Source of the DNA: Acidobacteriota bacterium | GTDB taxonomy: Bacteria > Actinomycetota > Thermoleophilia > Gaiellales > Gaiellaceae | Direction of reading: 5' to 3' | DNA length: 39,949 nt | Assembly (NCBI GenBank): GCA_028876365.1 | Contig: JAGWRZ010000035.1 | Location: forward strand, 1 to 39,949 | Shown: one piece after another, positions 11,516-24,186 of the stretch | Layout of the letters: every line of letters starts with the position of its first letter | How positions within the stretch are numbered: position 1 is the first letter of the stretch | The notes under the pieces: generated by a model | The model's database searches: none | Seen by the model: the letters and a program-made list of their open reading frames with translations, nothing else | Told to the model about the DNA's origin: nothing | Position numbers and translations under genes: made by a program

Positions 11516-11793
11516 CCGGCTTCTTCCCGATCATCTCCGAGCTCGTGCTTCGCGAGTCGTTGCAGCTCCCGCGTGAGAGATGCCGCGCGCTCGGCGGCGC
11601 CTGCGATCTCGTCCAGATCGGCGAGAGACTCCATTGCCGGAAGCGCGGGGCGCAGCAACGCGGAGTACACCTTGATCGCGAGGACGGCGTTGTTCAGGTC
11701 GTGGGTCAGATCGACCACGCGCAGGAGGAACGTCGCATCGCCGCCGTGCCGGGCCTGCGTCCGCGAGGTCGGATGGGAGAGATCGAGACTCAT
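11512..11793 (-). CDS. Stand-alone DHp (histidine phosphoacceptor) domain protein
   Basis: A 93-aa protein. Its core DLTHDLNNAVLAIKVYSALL (His31) and later AGAAERAASLTRELQRLAK match the DHp helices of the hybrid kinase at 13888-16710 (IAHDFNNVLQVIVGYALS; LAAERAASLTRQLLAFSR). No ATP-binding domain, PAS or receiver follows; the gene stops after a short acidic tail. It could be a phosphotransfer protein like Spo0B, a dimerisation partner, or a remnant of a kinase. The tight ATGA overlap with the following regulator and the intact H-D-x-N-N motif argue for function. The start is ATG at 11793 (GTG at 11796 also possible); no clear Shine-Dalgarno. Confidence 0.8.
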   Translation of the reverse strand: MSLDLSHPTSRTQARHGGDATFLLRVVDLTHDLNNAVLAIKVYSALLRPALPAMESLADLDEIAGAAERAASLTRELQRLAKHELGDDREEAG

Positions 11794-11826
11794 CACCGGG
11801 ATCGTCGGCGGCCGCGGCGGCGCCGG

Positions 11827-11843
11827 GTGTCCCCCATGTGTGG
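11827..11843 (-). promoter_or_regulatory. G-rich motif copy C, upstream of DHp-regulator pair
   Basis: Minus strand CCACACATGGGGGACAC, with GGGGGAC ending about 35 nt before the DHp-protein start, the same distance as copy A before the ten-PAS kinase. It lies in the 66-nt gap between two same-strand genes. It is a candidate promoter element or regulator site. Confidence 0.45.
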
Positions 11844-11859
11844 CCCGGATGGCTGCGGG

Positions 11860-12498
11860 TCAGCCGAGCAGGGAGTGCCGGTGGGCCTCGGCGACGGCCT
11901 GCGTCCCCGTCCTCGCGCCGAGCTTCTTCATCGCATGCTGCACGTGGGTACGCGCCGTATCGGGCGCGATCCCGAGCTTCAGCCCGATCTCGCCGTACGA
12001 GTCGCCGGTGGCGAGCAGGCGGACGACGGCGAGCTCCCGGGGCGAAAGCGTCCCCGAGTGCCCCTTCGAGAGCGCGGCGACCGCTCGAGCGAGCAGCGGT
12101 TCGACATAGAGGCTTCCCGCTGCGACGGCCCGGATCGCCCGTGCGAGCTCGTCCAGCGGCGCATCCTTCAGCGCGAAGCCGCGCGCGCCCGCGTCGATGG
12201 CCTGCCGCGCGATCGCCGGATCGGCCACGCCGGAGTAGATGAGCACCGCCGTCGCGGGAGCGGCGGTCGCGAGCGCGCCCGCAAGCTCGACTCCGTCCAG
12301 CCTCGGCATGCGGAGATCCGCGACGAGCACGTCCGGCCGAAGGCTCCGCGCCCTCTCGAATGCCGCACGCCCGTCCGCCACGGCGTCGACGACACGGAAG
12401 CCGGCCCTCTCGAGATGGCGGGTGACGCTTTCGAGGATCGCCGGATGGTCGTCGGCGATGAGACAGGTCACGGGGCGGCCGGTCGCGGGTCCCCTCAC
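11860..12498 (-). CDS. NarL/LuxR-family response regulator (paralog)
   Basis: About 212 aa with a receiver (ADDHPAILESV, phospho-Asp in VADLRMPRLDG, LIYSGV, LKDAP) and a C-terminal LuxR HTH (LSPRELAVVRLLATGDSYGEI, ARTHVQHAMKKLGARTGTQA). I placed the start at GTG 12498, which overlaps the upstream receiver's stop as GTGA, the pattern used throughout this block; ATG at 12525 would give a longer overlap and nine more residues. It is a close relative of the regulator at 10862-11515, pointing to a local duplication. Confidence 0.88.
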   Translation of the reverse strand: MRGPATGRPVTCLIADDHPAILESVTRHLERAGFRVVDAVADGRAAFERARSLRPDVLVADLRMPRLDGVELAGALATAAPATAVLIYSGVADPAIARQAIDAGARGFALKDAPLDELARAIRAVAAGSLYVEPLLARAVAALSKGHSGTLSPRELAVVRLLATGDSYGEIGLKLGIAPDTARTHVQHAMKKLGARTGTQAVAEAHRHSLLG

Positions 12499-12863
12499 GG
12501 ACGACACGTCCACGCGAGCAGCCACTCGACGTGCGAGAGCAGGTCGTCGGGCCGGAAGGGCTTGCTCAGGAGAACAGCCGTCGCGTCCGAGTTGAAGTCC
12601 GGACGCGGCGCGTATCCCGAGATGTGCAGGACGGCGAGGCCTGGCAGGCGGGCGCGGAGTCTCTCCGCCAGCTCCATGCCGCCCGAGGGAGGCATGACGA
12701 GGTCGGCGATGAGGAGATCGGGCGCCGCATCGGCGAGCGCGAGAGCCTCGTCGCCGGTCGCGGCGGACAGGACTGCGTAACCCGCTTCGCGCAGCTGCCC
12801 GACGACCACGTCGCGCACGTCGTCGTCGTCGTCGGCGACGAGGATGACGCCGGCGCCCCTCAC
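12495..12863 (-). CDS. Single-domain receiver protein
   Basis: 122 aa, a receiver alone: acidic cluster VADDDDDVRD, phospho-Asp in IADLVMPPSGG, ISGYA and LSKPF. The 'ISGYA' form is typical of receivers attached to the C-terminus of hybrid kinases, so this looks like a detached receiver that could compete for, or pass on, phosphate. Its start is GTG at 12863 (GTGA overlap with the HD-GYP stop), and its own stop overlaps the next regulator. Confidence 0.88.
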   Translation of the reverse strand: MRGAGVILVADDDDDVRDVVVGQLREAGYAVLSAATGDEALALADAAPDLLIADLVMPPSGGMELAERLRARLPGLAVLHISGYAPRPDFNSDATAVLLSKPFRPDDLLSHVEWLLAWTCRP

Positions 12864-13891
12864 CCCGGCGCTCCGTGCGCGTGTGCGCCGCGGCGGAGAA
12901 TCGCCTCGAGCACGTCGACCACGGCGGGATCGAGGCCGCAGTCGGCGCGCATCGTCGCGAGCGCCTCGTGCTCGGGCAGCGCGGCTCGATACGGGCGATC
13001 GGACGTGAGGGCGTCGAAGACGTCTGCGACGGCGGCGATGCGGCCGGGCATCGGGATCTCCGCTTTCGCGAGCCCGCGCGGGTAGCCGCTGCCGTCGAAG
13101 CGCTCGTGGTGCGTCCAGGCGATCACGTCCGCGAGGCGGAGCAGCTCGCTGTCGGCGCCCGCCAGGATTCCGTGACCGATCGATGCGTGCGTCTGGATCA
13201 CGAGGCGCTCGTCGGCCGACAACGGCCCGTCCTTCAGCAGCAATTCGTCGGGAATCCCGATCTTCCCGACGTCGTGGAGCAGGCTCGCCAGGCGCAGCGT
13301 CTCCGCGTCGTCGTCGCTCCATCCGAGTGCACGGGCGAGCCGGTAGACGAGCCCGCTCATGCGGTCGACGTGCATCCCGGTTCCGGCATCGCGCGACTCG
13401 ACCGCCCGCGCGAGCCGTTTGACCGTCTCTGCCCGCGAGTCGTCGAGCTCTCGCGTTCGGACGCGCACGAGCGCCTCGAGGCGATCTCGATGAGCTCGAT
13501 TCTCGAGCACGAGCGCGCGCCGCTTCAACGCACCCGTGACGGTGAACAGCAGCTCATTGAGCGCGAAAGGCTTGATCACGTAGCCGTAGGCGCCGCCGAG
13601 GAGCGCGGCGTCGGCGCTCTCGGCGTCGTCGCGGCCGGTGACCATCACGGCTGCGATGTCCGGATGCTCGGTGCGGAGCGCCGCGATGAGCGACGCCCCC
13701 GAGCCTCCGTGCATCTTCATGTCGGTGACGACGAGCTCGGGCGCTGCCGCGGCGACCGTCTCCAGCGCCTCGGCCTTGCTGCACGCCTCGGTGCACCGGA
13801 ATCCGTGGCTCTCGAGCACGCGTATCGTGAGCCTGCGCGCCGGCGCCTCGTCGTCGACGACGAGGATCGCGGCGCCCGCGAACTCGTTCAC
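12860..13891 (-). CDS. Receiver-HD-GYP cyclic-di-GMP phosphodiesterase (RpfG-like)
   Basis: 343 aa: receiver (residues 5-120, phospho-Asp57 in VTDMKMHGGSG, Lys in VIKPF), a helical linker (125-160) and an HD-GYP domain (165-335). The domain has HxD-type His174, LLHDVGKIGIPDE (HD at 206-207), the HH pair at 261-262, GSGYPRGL (GYP at 269-271), and DVFDALTSDRPYR. All metal and substrate motifs are present, so it should hydrolyse cyclic-di-GMP under phosphorylation control. The start is GTG at 13891, overlapping the hybrid-kinase stop, which suggests that this kinase is its partner. No GGDEF cyclase is in the window. Confidence 0.93.
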   Translation of the reverse strand: MNEFAGAAILVVDDEAPARRLTIRVLESHGFRCTEACSKAEALETVAAAAPELVVTDMKMHGGSGASLIAALRTEHPDIAAVMVTGRDDAESADAALLGGAYGYVIKPFALNELLFTVTGALKRRALVLENRAHRDRLEALVRVRTRELDDSRAETVKRLARAVESRDAGTGMHVDRMSGLVYRLARALGWSDDDAETLRLASLLHDVGKIGIPDELLLKDGPLSADERLVIQTHASIGHGILAGADSELLRLADVIAWTHHERFDGSGYPRGLAKAEIPMPGRIAAVADVFDALTSDRPYRAALPEHEALATMRADCGLDPAVVDVLEAILRRGAHAHGAPG

Positions 13892-16710
13892 GAGCGCTCC
13901 CCTCCGCCGGCGAGCACGTCGCGGATGCTGCGATCGAGGGCCTCGCTCGTGAAGGGCTTCTGGAGAAACGCGCACCTGCCGACTCCGCCTGCGTCGTCGA
14001 AGCGCGCGTCGGACGCGTAGCCGGAGATGTAGAGCACGGCTTCCAGGGAGTGCGATCCGGCCAACCGCGACGCGAGCTCGCGGCCGTTCATGTCGGGCAG
14101 CATGAAATCGGTGACGAGAAGATCGAAGCGCGCTCCGGCGCCCGCTGCGAGCGCCTCCGTGGCATCGGCCGCCGTGGTCACCGCGTAGCCGAGCCGCTCG
14201 AGCTCTCTTTTCAGCAGGCGGCGGATCACGGGGTCGTCCTCGGCGAGCAGGATCCGCTCTGCGCCGCCTCGCACGCGGGTCGTGCCGCTCGTCTCCCGGG
14301 CCGGCCGGAGATCGCCCTCGACTGCCGGGAGATGGATGCAGACTCTCGTCCCTGCCCCGGGCGCGCTCTCGATGCGGATGCCGCCCCCGCTCTGCGCGAC
14401 GATCCCGTGGACGGTGGAGAGACCGAGCCCGCTTCCGTCCCCGTCGCCCTTCGTCGTGAAGAACGGCTCGAACGCGTGCGCGACCGTCTCCTCGTCCATC
14501 CCGATGCCGGTGTCCTCGATGCACAGGCGCACGTACGGACCGGGCGTGAGATCGAGCGAGGCGGCGTCGCCGTTCATCAGGACGTTCTCGGTCGTGATCG
14601 TCACGCGCCCGCCGCTCGGCATCGCGTCGCGCGCATTCACGAGGAGGTTCGCGAGGACCTGCTCGAGCTGAGCCGCGTCGGCGAGCACGTACCGGAGCGA
14701 GGGATCGAGCGCGAGCGACATCTCGACGTCGTCTCCGACCATGCGCGCGAGCATGCGCTGCGTGTCCTGGACGACCGCGTTGAGGTCGAGGACGACCGGC
14801 TGGATCACCTGGCGCCGGCTGAAGGCGAGCAACTGCCGGGTCAGCGACGCGGCGCGCTCGGCGGCGAGCACGATCTCGCCGACCTCGTCCGCTTCCGGGC
14901 GTCCGGCGGTCCGGCGCTGTGCGGACAGCGCGTATCCGACGATCACCTGGAGCACGTTGTTGAAATCGTGGGCGATCCCACCTGCGAGGCGCCCGATCGC
15001 ATCGAGCTTCTGCGACTCGTTCAGCTGCCGTTCCAGCGCGCGCCGCTCGGTGACGTCGGTGATGACGTAGGTCACGAGCGTCCCGCCGTCGCTCTCGAGC
15101 GCGCCGCGCCCGATCTCGACCGGGAACTCACTGGCATCACGACGGCGGCCGACCGTCTCCCCACCCCTCGCAGTGGGTGGCTTCGGGACGATCAGCTCGA
15201 TCGGCTGGTCGATGAGCTCGCTGCGGCCATACCCGAACATCCGCTCGGTCTGGGGGTTGACGAGCGCGATTCGGCCGTCGGGGTCGACCGTCACCATCCC
15301 GTTGGGGAGCGTCTCGATCAGATTGGCGTAGCGCCGCTCGCTGGCCTCGACGGCGTTCATCGTCGCCTTGAGCCGGCGATCGCCGTCGACGCGCTCGGTG
15401 ACGTCGCGGAACGACACGAGATGAAAGCCGTCGAGGATCTCCATCGTGGCGCTGTACTCCACCGCGCGATCGACGCCGTCCGAGCGAACGACCCACACGA
15501 GGCCCTCGCCGTTGCCGTCGCGGAGCGCCGCGGCCCATCCCTTCTCGAGATCGCCGAGCGACTGCGGCGCGACGAGCTCCCACGCGCTCATGCCGAGCAG
15601 CTCGGGCTCGCGTCGTCCGAGCAGGGCGGCCAGCGCGGGATTCACGCGTACGCACCGAAGCTCGCGGTCGACGATCGCGAGTCCGTCGCGCGCTCCCACG
15701 AAGATCGACTGGAGCTCGGCCTCGCGGTGCGCCGCCTCCGCCCGCGCGGCGCAACTGACGTGGGCGGAGCCGAGCAGGTGGGCCAACCCGTGGAGGAACG
15801 AGCGCTCGGCGGGGGCGAAGGCGTGCGCTCGCCGCATGTAGGCCCCGATCAGCCCGACGGGGCCGGTCGGCCCGGGGATCGCGGCCCGGATGCCGACGAC
15901 GACGCCGTGGGCGGCGAGCCGGTCGGGCAGCGGATCGTCGATGCCGCGGACGAGGTCGCAGACCTCGACCTCGGCCATCGCCCGCGCGTCGACGGAGCCC
16001 GGCCGGGCATCGGCGAGGGCATGGCCGACCACTCCGTCGCTCCAGCCGGCGCCTGCGACCATGCGGAGCCGACGGCCGGCGCCCTCGAGGACGAGCACCT
16101 CGACGAGGTCGGCGCCGGTCTGCTCGCGCGCGACCGAGCACGCCGCATCGAGGAGCTCGTCCTCGGAGAGGCCGTCGAGCGCGCGGCGGCCGAGTGCCGC
16201 GAGCGCCGCGTCCTGGTCGGCCCGCCGCCTCAGCTCGTTCTCGGCCCCCCTCAGCCGGCGCGCCTCGGCGAGGAGCTTTCGGTTCAGGGCCCGGCGATGG
16301 CGGAGCTCGAAATCGGCCGGGGGCGCCGCGGGGACGGCGGGATGCGTCTCGAGCGCCCTGTCGACGGCGGTGAGGAGCTGCTCCGGCGTCGCCGGTTTCG
16401 CGAGGAACGAGCAATGTTCGAAGTCATCCTCCATCTGCGCGAACTCGCCCTGCGTGTAGACGGCGCTCGCGAGCACGACGCGCTGGTCACACGTCGCCGG
16501 GGCCGACCGCAGCGCGTGCACCAGCTCGAAACCGTCGAGCTCGGGCATCAGGAGATCGGCGAGAACGAGGTCCGGCGGCTCGGCGGCGATCGCCTGCAGC
16601 GCCTCCACCGGGCTGGTGAAGGGCACGGCCTCGTGACCGCCGTGGCGGAGCACGTGCACGTAGAGCTCCAGGTCGTCGGCGTGGTCGTCGACGACGACGA
16701 CCCGGCTCAT
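13888..16710 (-). CDS. Soluble hybrid histidine kinase REC-GAF-PAS-PAS-HK-REC
   Basis: 940 aa without membrane segments. Order: N-terminal receiver (about 3-120, phospho-Asp in LADLLMPELDG), helical linker, GAF-like domain (about 170-320), two PAS domains (about 330-450 and 465-580), DHp with GGIAHDFNNVL, ATPase domain with N-box NLLVNARDAM, DTGIGMDEE and GDGSGLGLSTVHG, and a C-terminal receiver (about 820-935, TDFMLPDMNG, ISGYASD). It is NtrB/'HDFNN' type. The second PAS looks shortened relative to those in the 25130-27034 kinase. The start is ATG at 16710, overlapping the single-receiver stop. Confidence 0.92.
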   Translation of the reverse strand: MSRVVVVDDHADDLELYVHVLRHGGHEAVPFTSPVEALQAIAAEPPDLVLADLLMPELDGFELVHALRSAPATCDQRVVLASAVYTQGEFAQMEDDFEHCSFLAKPATPEQLLTAVDRALETHPAVPAAPPADFELRHRRALNRKLLAEARRLRGAENELRRRADQDAALAALGRRALDGLSEDELLDAACSVAREQTGADLVEVLVLEGAGRRLRMVAGAGWSDGVVGHALADARPGSVDARAMAEVEVCDLVRGIDDPLPDRLAAHGVVVGIRAAIPGPTGPVGLIGAYMRRAHAFAPAERSFLHGLAHLLGSAHVSCAARAEAAHREAELQSIFVGARDGLAIVDRELRCVRVNPALAALLGRREPELLGMSAWELVAPQSLGDLEKGWAAALRDGNGEGLVWVVRSDGVDRAVEYSATMEILDGFHLVSFRDVTERVDGDRRLKATMNAVEASERRYANLIETLPNGMVTVDPDGRIALVNPQTERMFGYGRSELIDQPIELIVPKPPTARGGETVGRRRDASEFPVEIGRGALESDGGTLVTYVITDVTERRALERQLNESQKLDAIGRLAGGIAHDFNNVLQVIVGYALSAQRRTAGRPEADEVGEIVLAAERAASLTRQLLAFSRRQVIQPVVLDLNAVVQDTQRMLARMVGDDVEMSLALDPSLRYVLADAAQLEQVLANLLVNARDAMPSGGRVTITTENVLMNGDAASLDLTPGPYVRLCIEDTGIGMDEETVAHAFEPFFTTKGDGDGSGLGLSTVHGIVAQSGGGIRIESAPGAGTRVCIHLPAVEGDLRPARETSGTTRVRGGAERILLAEDDPVIRRLLKRELERLGYAVTTAADATEALAAGAGARFDLLVTDFMLPDMNGRELASRLAGSHSLEAVLYISGYASDARFDDAGGVGRCAFLQKPFTSEALDRSIRDVLAGGGERS

Positions 16711-17087
16711 GGCGAGCCCGTGCCGAGCGGGAGGAACGACGCGAGCTGCCCGGGGAGCCGGCCCGGGTCGATCGGCTTCGCGATGTAGCCGGCGAACCCG
16801 GCATCGAGGATCATCTCCCGGTCGCCCGGCATCGCGAGCGCGGTCACGGCGACGAGCGGGACTTCGGCGTAGCTCTCGATCGAGCGGAGCGCCCGGGCCG
16901 TCTCGAAGCCGTCCATCTCGGGCATCTGGATGTCCAGGAGCACGATTTCCGCCGGCTCCCGCTCCGCGAGCTCGAGCGCCGCCGCTCCGCTCGTTGCCGA
17001 GATCGTGTCGTGGCCGAAGGCGCTGAGCAGGAAGACCATCAGCTCGAGGTTCTCGCGATTGTCCTCGACGACGAGGATCCGAGCCAC
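16707..17087 (-). CDS. Single-domain receiver (DivK-like)
   Basis: 126 aa receiver alone, with ILVVEDNRENLELM, phospho-Asp in VLLDIQMPEMDGFE, VAVTALAM and AKPIDPG. Close in look to DivK-type shuttle receivers that carry phosphate between kinases. The start is GTG at 17087, 3 nt after the stop of the ten-PAS kinase, and its stop overlaps the next hybrid kinase, whose own first domain is also a receiver. It is likely the phosphate carrier for one of these kinases; which one is not visible. Confidence 0.9.
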   Translation of the reverse strand: MARILVVEDNRENLELMVFLLSAFGHDTISATSGAAALELAEREPAEIVLLDIQMPEMDGFETARALRSIESYAEVPLVAVTALAMPGDREMILDAGFAGYIAKPIDPGRLPGQLASFLPLGTGSP

Positions 17088-17090
17088 GGG

Positions 17091-21581
<4,491 letters not shown>

Positions 21582-21613
21582 GGAGGGAGCATCCCGGGCC
21601 GGACCGTCGAGTG

Positions 21614-21630
21614 GTGTCCCCCGTTTGTCG
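21614..21630 (-). promoter_or_regulatory. G-rich motif copy A, upstream of ten-PAS kinase
   Basis: Minus strand CGACAAACGGGGGACAC in the 49-nt gap between the HPt-kinase stop (21631) and the ten-PAS kinase start (21581). It is nearly identical to copy B at 25094-25110, differing at one base over CGACxAACGGGGGAC. Candidate promoter or operator. Confidence 0.5.
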
Positions 21631-24186
21631 TCAGCCTCGGCCGCGGCGGAGGAAGCGCTCGATGACGTCGGCCGCGCGGTCGACCTCGATCGGTTTGATC
21701 AGATAGTCGTCGGCGCCCGCCTCGAGCAGGCGGCGGACCGTGTCGCGGGAGGCCTGCGCGCTGAGCATCACGATCGGGACCGCCCGCAGCGACGGCTCGG
21801 CGCGGAGCGTGCGCAGCACCTGCTCGCCGCTGCCGTCGGGAAGCTGGAGATCGAGCAGGATCAGGTCCGGGGCGACCGCTCGCGCGGCGGCGATGCCGTC
21901 GGCGGCGGTCGAGGCGCCCTCGAAGTCGATCCCGCGGCCCCGGAGGAGGAGCTCGACGAGCTTCAGGCTCGTCACGTTGTCCTCGATGTACAGAACCCTG
22001 CGGCTCGTGGCATCCGCCGCCGGGAAGGCGCTCCTCGGCCGGTCGGTGACCCCCCGCGCGAGCGCGACCTCTTCGAGCTCGATCGTGAAGCGCGAGCCGA
22101 CTCCGACCTCGCTGGCGACGGCGATCGAGCCGCCCATCGCCTCGACGAGGCGCAGCGAGAGCGCGAGGCCGAGGCCGAGCCCACCCGACTCGGGGCCGCG
22201 GCCGAGCCGGTCGTAGGGCGTGAAGAGTCGGGGAAGCTCCTCCGGCGCGATGCCTTCGCCCGTGTCCAGGACGTCGATCCTCACGCGTCGCCCCGGGGCG
22301 CGGGCGACACGCACCGACACCGAGCCTCCCCGCCGGTTGTACACGACCGCGTTCGAGAGGATGTTGAGCAGCGCCTGCTTCAGGCGTCCGCCGTCCGCCA
22401 GAACGGCGAGCCCCGGATCGATCTCCGGCGTCGCGATCGAGACGTCGTGGTCGGCCGCGAGCGCCCGGGTCAGGTCGACGGTCTCGCGCACGACGTCGCC
22501 GAGAGCTATCGGCCGCCGATCGACGCGGAATTCGCCGGCCTCGATGCGCGCGGTGTCGAGGAGCTCCTCCACGAGGTGCGTCATGTGCTCGGACCCGGCT
22601 GCGATGTGGGCGGCCGCCTCGGCCTGGTCGGGCGCGAGCTCGCCCAGGCTGAGCAACTGGGAGAAGCTGCGGATCGCGTTGAGCGGCGTTCGGAGCTCGT
22701 GGCTCAGCCGCGACAGGAATGGGCTCTTCGCGCTGTTCGCGCTGTCGGCCGCCCTGCGCGCAGCCTGCAGCTCCGTCGTGCGTTCCCGCACCTGCGCCTC
22801 GATCTCGTCCGCTTGACGCTCGAGCGCCGCCGCCATCCCGTCGAGCGACGCCGCGAGCTCGCCCAGCTCGCCGCCCCGCCCCTCGATTCCGGTGCGGGCG
22901 GCGAGGTCGCCCTCGCCGAGGCGCCGGGCGGTCGCCGCGAGGGCGGCGACGGGCCGTGCCAGGCTTCGCCGCGCCCCGATCAGCCCGAGGGCGAGGCCGA
23001 CGCAGTCGAGCCCGCCGATCAGGAGGAGCTCGTACAGGAGGTTGCGCGTCAAGATCGCGTATGCGGGCCCGGCCGGAATGCCGACGGCGACGTGCCAGGG
23101 GCCCGCGGCGTAGGAGGCGTAGACCCGCCGGACGCCGTCGATGCCGGTCGTGTCGCTCGTCCCCGAGACGGGGCTCAACGCACGACGCGTCGCGGCGGAG
23201 ATCTTCATGCCGACGAAGCGCGCGGGATCGGGGCGCCGCGCGAGAATGACGCCGTACCGGTCGAACACGACGACGGCCGATTGGCGCGGCAGGCGGACAT
23301 CTTCGATCATCTGCTGGATCCCGGTGGAGACGATCGCGGCGCCGATCTGCGTCGCGCCGAGGGCGTTGGGCGCGAGCGGGCGGCCGATGACGACGATCCG
23401 CGGCCCCCCGAGCGGATCTCGCTGCAGCGGCCCGACGACGGTCCGATGTCTCGCCGCGATCTCCTTGAAGATGGTGAGGTTGGCCGCCGAGTAGCCCGCG
23501 GGGAGCGGCCTCCCCGAGCAGACGACGTGCCCGTCTCGGGCGGTGACCGCGAATTGCGCGTACGGGAAGAAAGCCGAGACGTAGCGCCCGAGGAGCGTGG
23601 AGCACGCACGCCGGGTCCCCGTCCGGATCTCGCGCGTCTGTGCGAGGGCTTGCAGCAGCCGCACCCCTCCGTCGATCAGCTGGCGCTCCGCCTGCGCTGC
23701 GAGCTGCGCTTCGGCCATCGCCTGCTCGACGATCCTCGCGCGCGCGACACGTCGTCCGTGGTAGGCGTCGTAGGCGGAGATGCCGAACGCGGGCAGCGTC
23801 GTCAGGACGAGGATCACCGCGAGCTGCGACATGAAGCGATGGGGGAGCACGCGATCGGCGAGGCTCCTCCGGCGCCCGAGGGGCTCGACCGGCCGGCCCG
23901 CTGCCCGGACACGCTGCGCCGCGGCGAGAAGGTCGGCCGAGGCGGGGCTCCCGTCGCGGGCGAGAAGCGTCTCGATCGACGCGCAGATCCGGGCGAGCTC
24001 GTCGCGGCCCGCGACCGAGGCGGCGCCGCGGAGCGCGTGCGCCTCGAACCGGGCCGCCTCGGCGGCGGACGTCGTCCCGGCCGCGAGCTCCTCGAGCGCG
24101 TCGGCGAGGCGCCGGATCCGTGCGGGCGACTCGAGCGCGAACGTCCGTCGGACCTCGGCGCGCGCTCGCTCGTCGAGTGGGCTCAT
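21631..24186 (-). CDS. Membrane hybrid kinase HPt-TM-Cache-TM-HAMP-HK-REC
   Basis: 851 aa. An HPt domain stands at the N-terminus (about 5-100; AHALRGAASVAG with His50, like the family AHxLKGxA). Then TM1 (about 125-147), an extracellular Cache-type sensor (about 150-365), TM2 (about 370-395), HAMP (RRLGEGDLAART), DHp with [11 protein letters not shown], ATPase domain (NILSNAVVYN, DTGEGIAPEE, GGLGLGLALS) and a C-terminal receiver (LLDLQLPDGSG, MLSAQ, IKPIEVDR). HPt normally sits at the C-terminus of tripartite kinases, so this order is unusual. The start is ATG at 24186, overlapping the NarL-type regulator stop. Confidence 0.92.
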   Translation of the reverse strand: MSPLDERARAEVRRTFALESPARIRRLADALEELAAGTTSAAEAARFEAHALRGAASVAGRDELARICASIETLLARDGSPASADLLAAAQRVRAAGRPVEPLGRRRSLADRVLPHRFMSQLAVILVLTTLPAFGISAYDAYHGRRVARARIVEQAMAEAQLAAQAERQLIDGGVRLLQALAQTREIRTGTRRACSTLLGRYVSAFFPYAQFAVTARDGHVVCSGRPLPAGYSAANLTIFKEIAARHRTVVGPLQRDPLGGPRIVVIGRPLAPNALGATQIGAAIVSTGIQQMIEDVRLPRQSAVVVFDRYGVILARRPDPARFVGMKISAATRRALSPVSGTSDTTGIDGVRRVYASYAAGPWHVAVGIPAGPAYAILTRNLLYELLLIGGLDCVGLALGLIGARRSLARPVAALAATARRLGEGDLAARTGIEGRGGELGELAASLDGMAAALERQADEIEAQVRERTTELQAARRAADSANSAKSPFLSRLSHELRTPLNAIRSFSQLLSLGELAPDQAEAAAHIAAGSEHMTHLVEELLDTARIEAGEFRVDRRPIALGDVVRETVDLTRALAADHDVSIATPEIDPGLAVLADGGRLKQALLNILSNAVVYNRRGGSVSVRVARAPGRRVRIDVLDTGEGIAPEELPRLFTPYDRLGRGPESGGLGLGLALSLRLVEAMGGSIAVASEVGVGSRFTIELEEVALARGVTDRPRSAFPAADATSRRVLYIEDNVTSLKLVELLLRGRGIDFEGASTAADGIAAARAVAPDLILLDLQLPDGSGEQVLRTLRAEPSLRAVPIVMLSAQASRDTVRRLLEAGADDYLIKPIEVDRAADVIERFLRRGRG

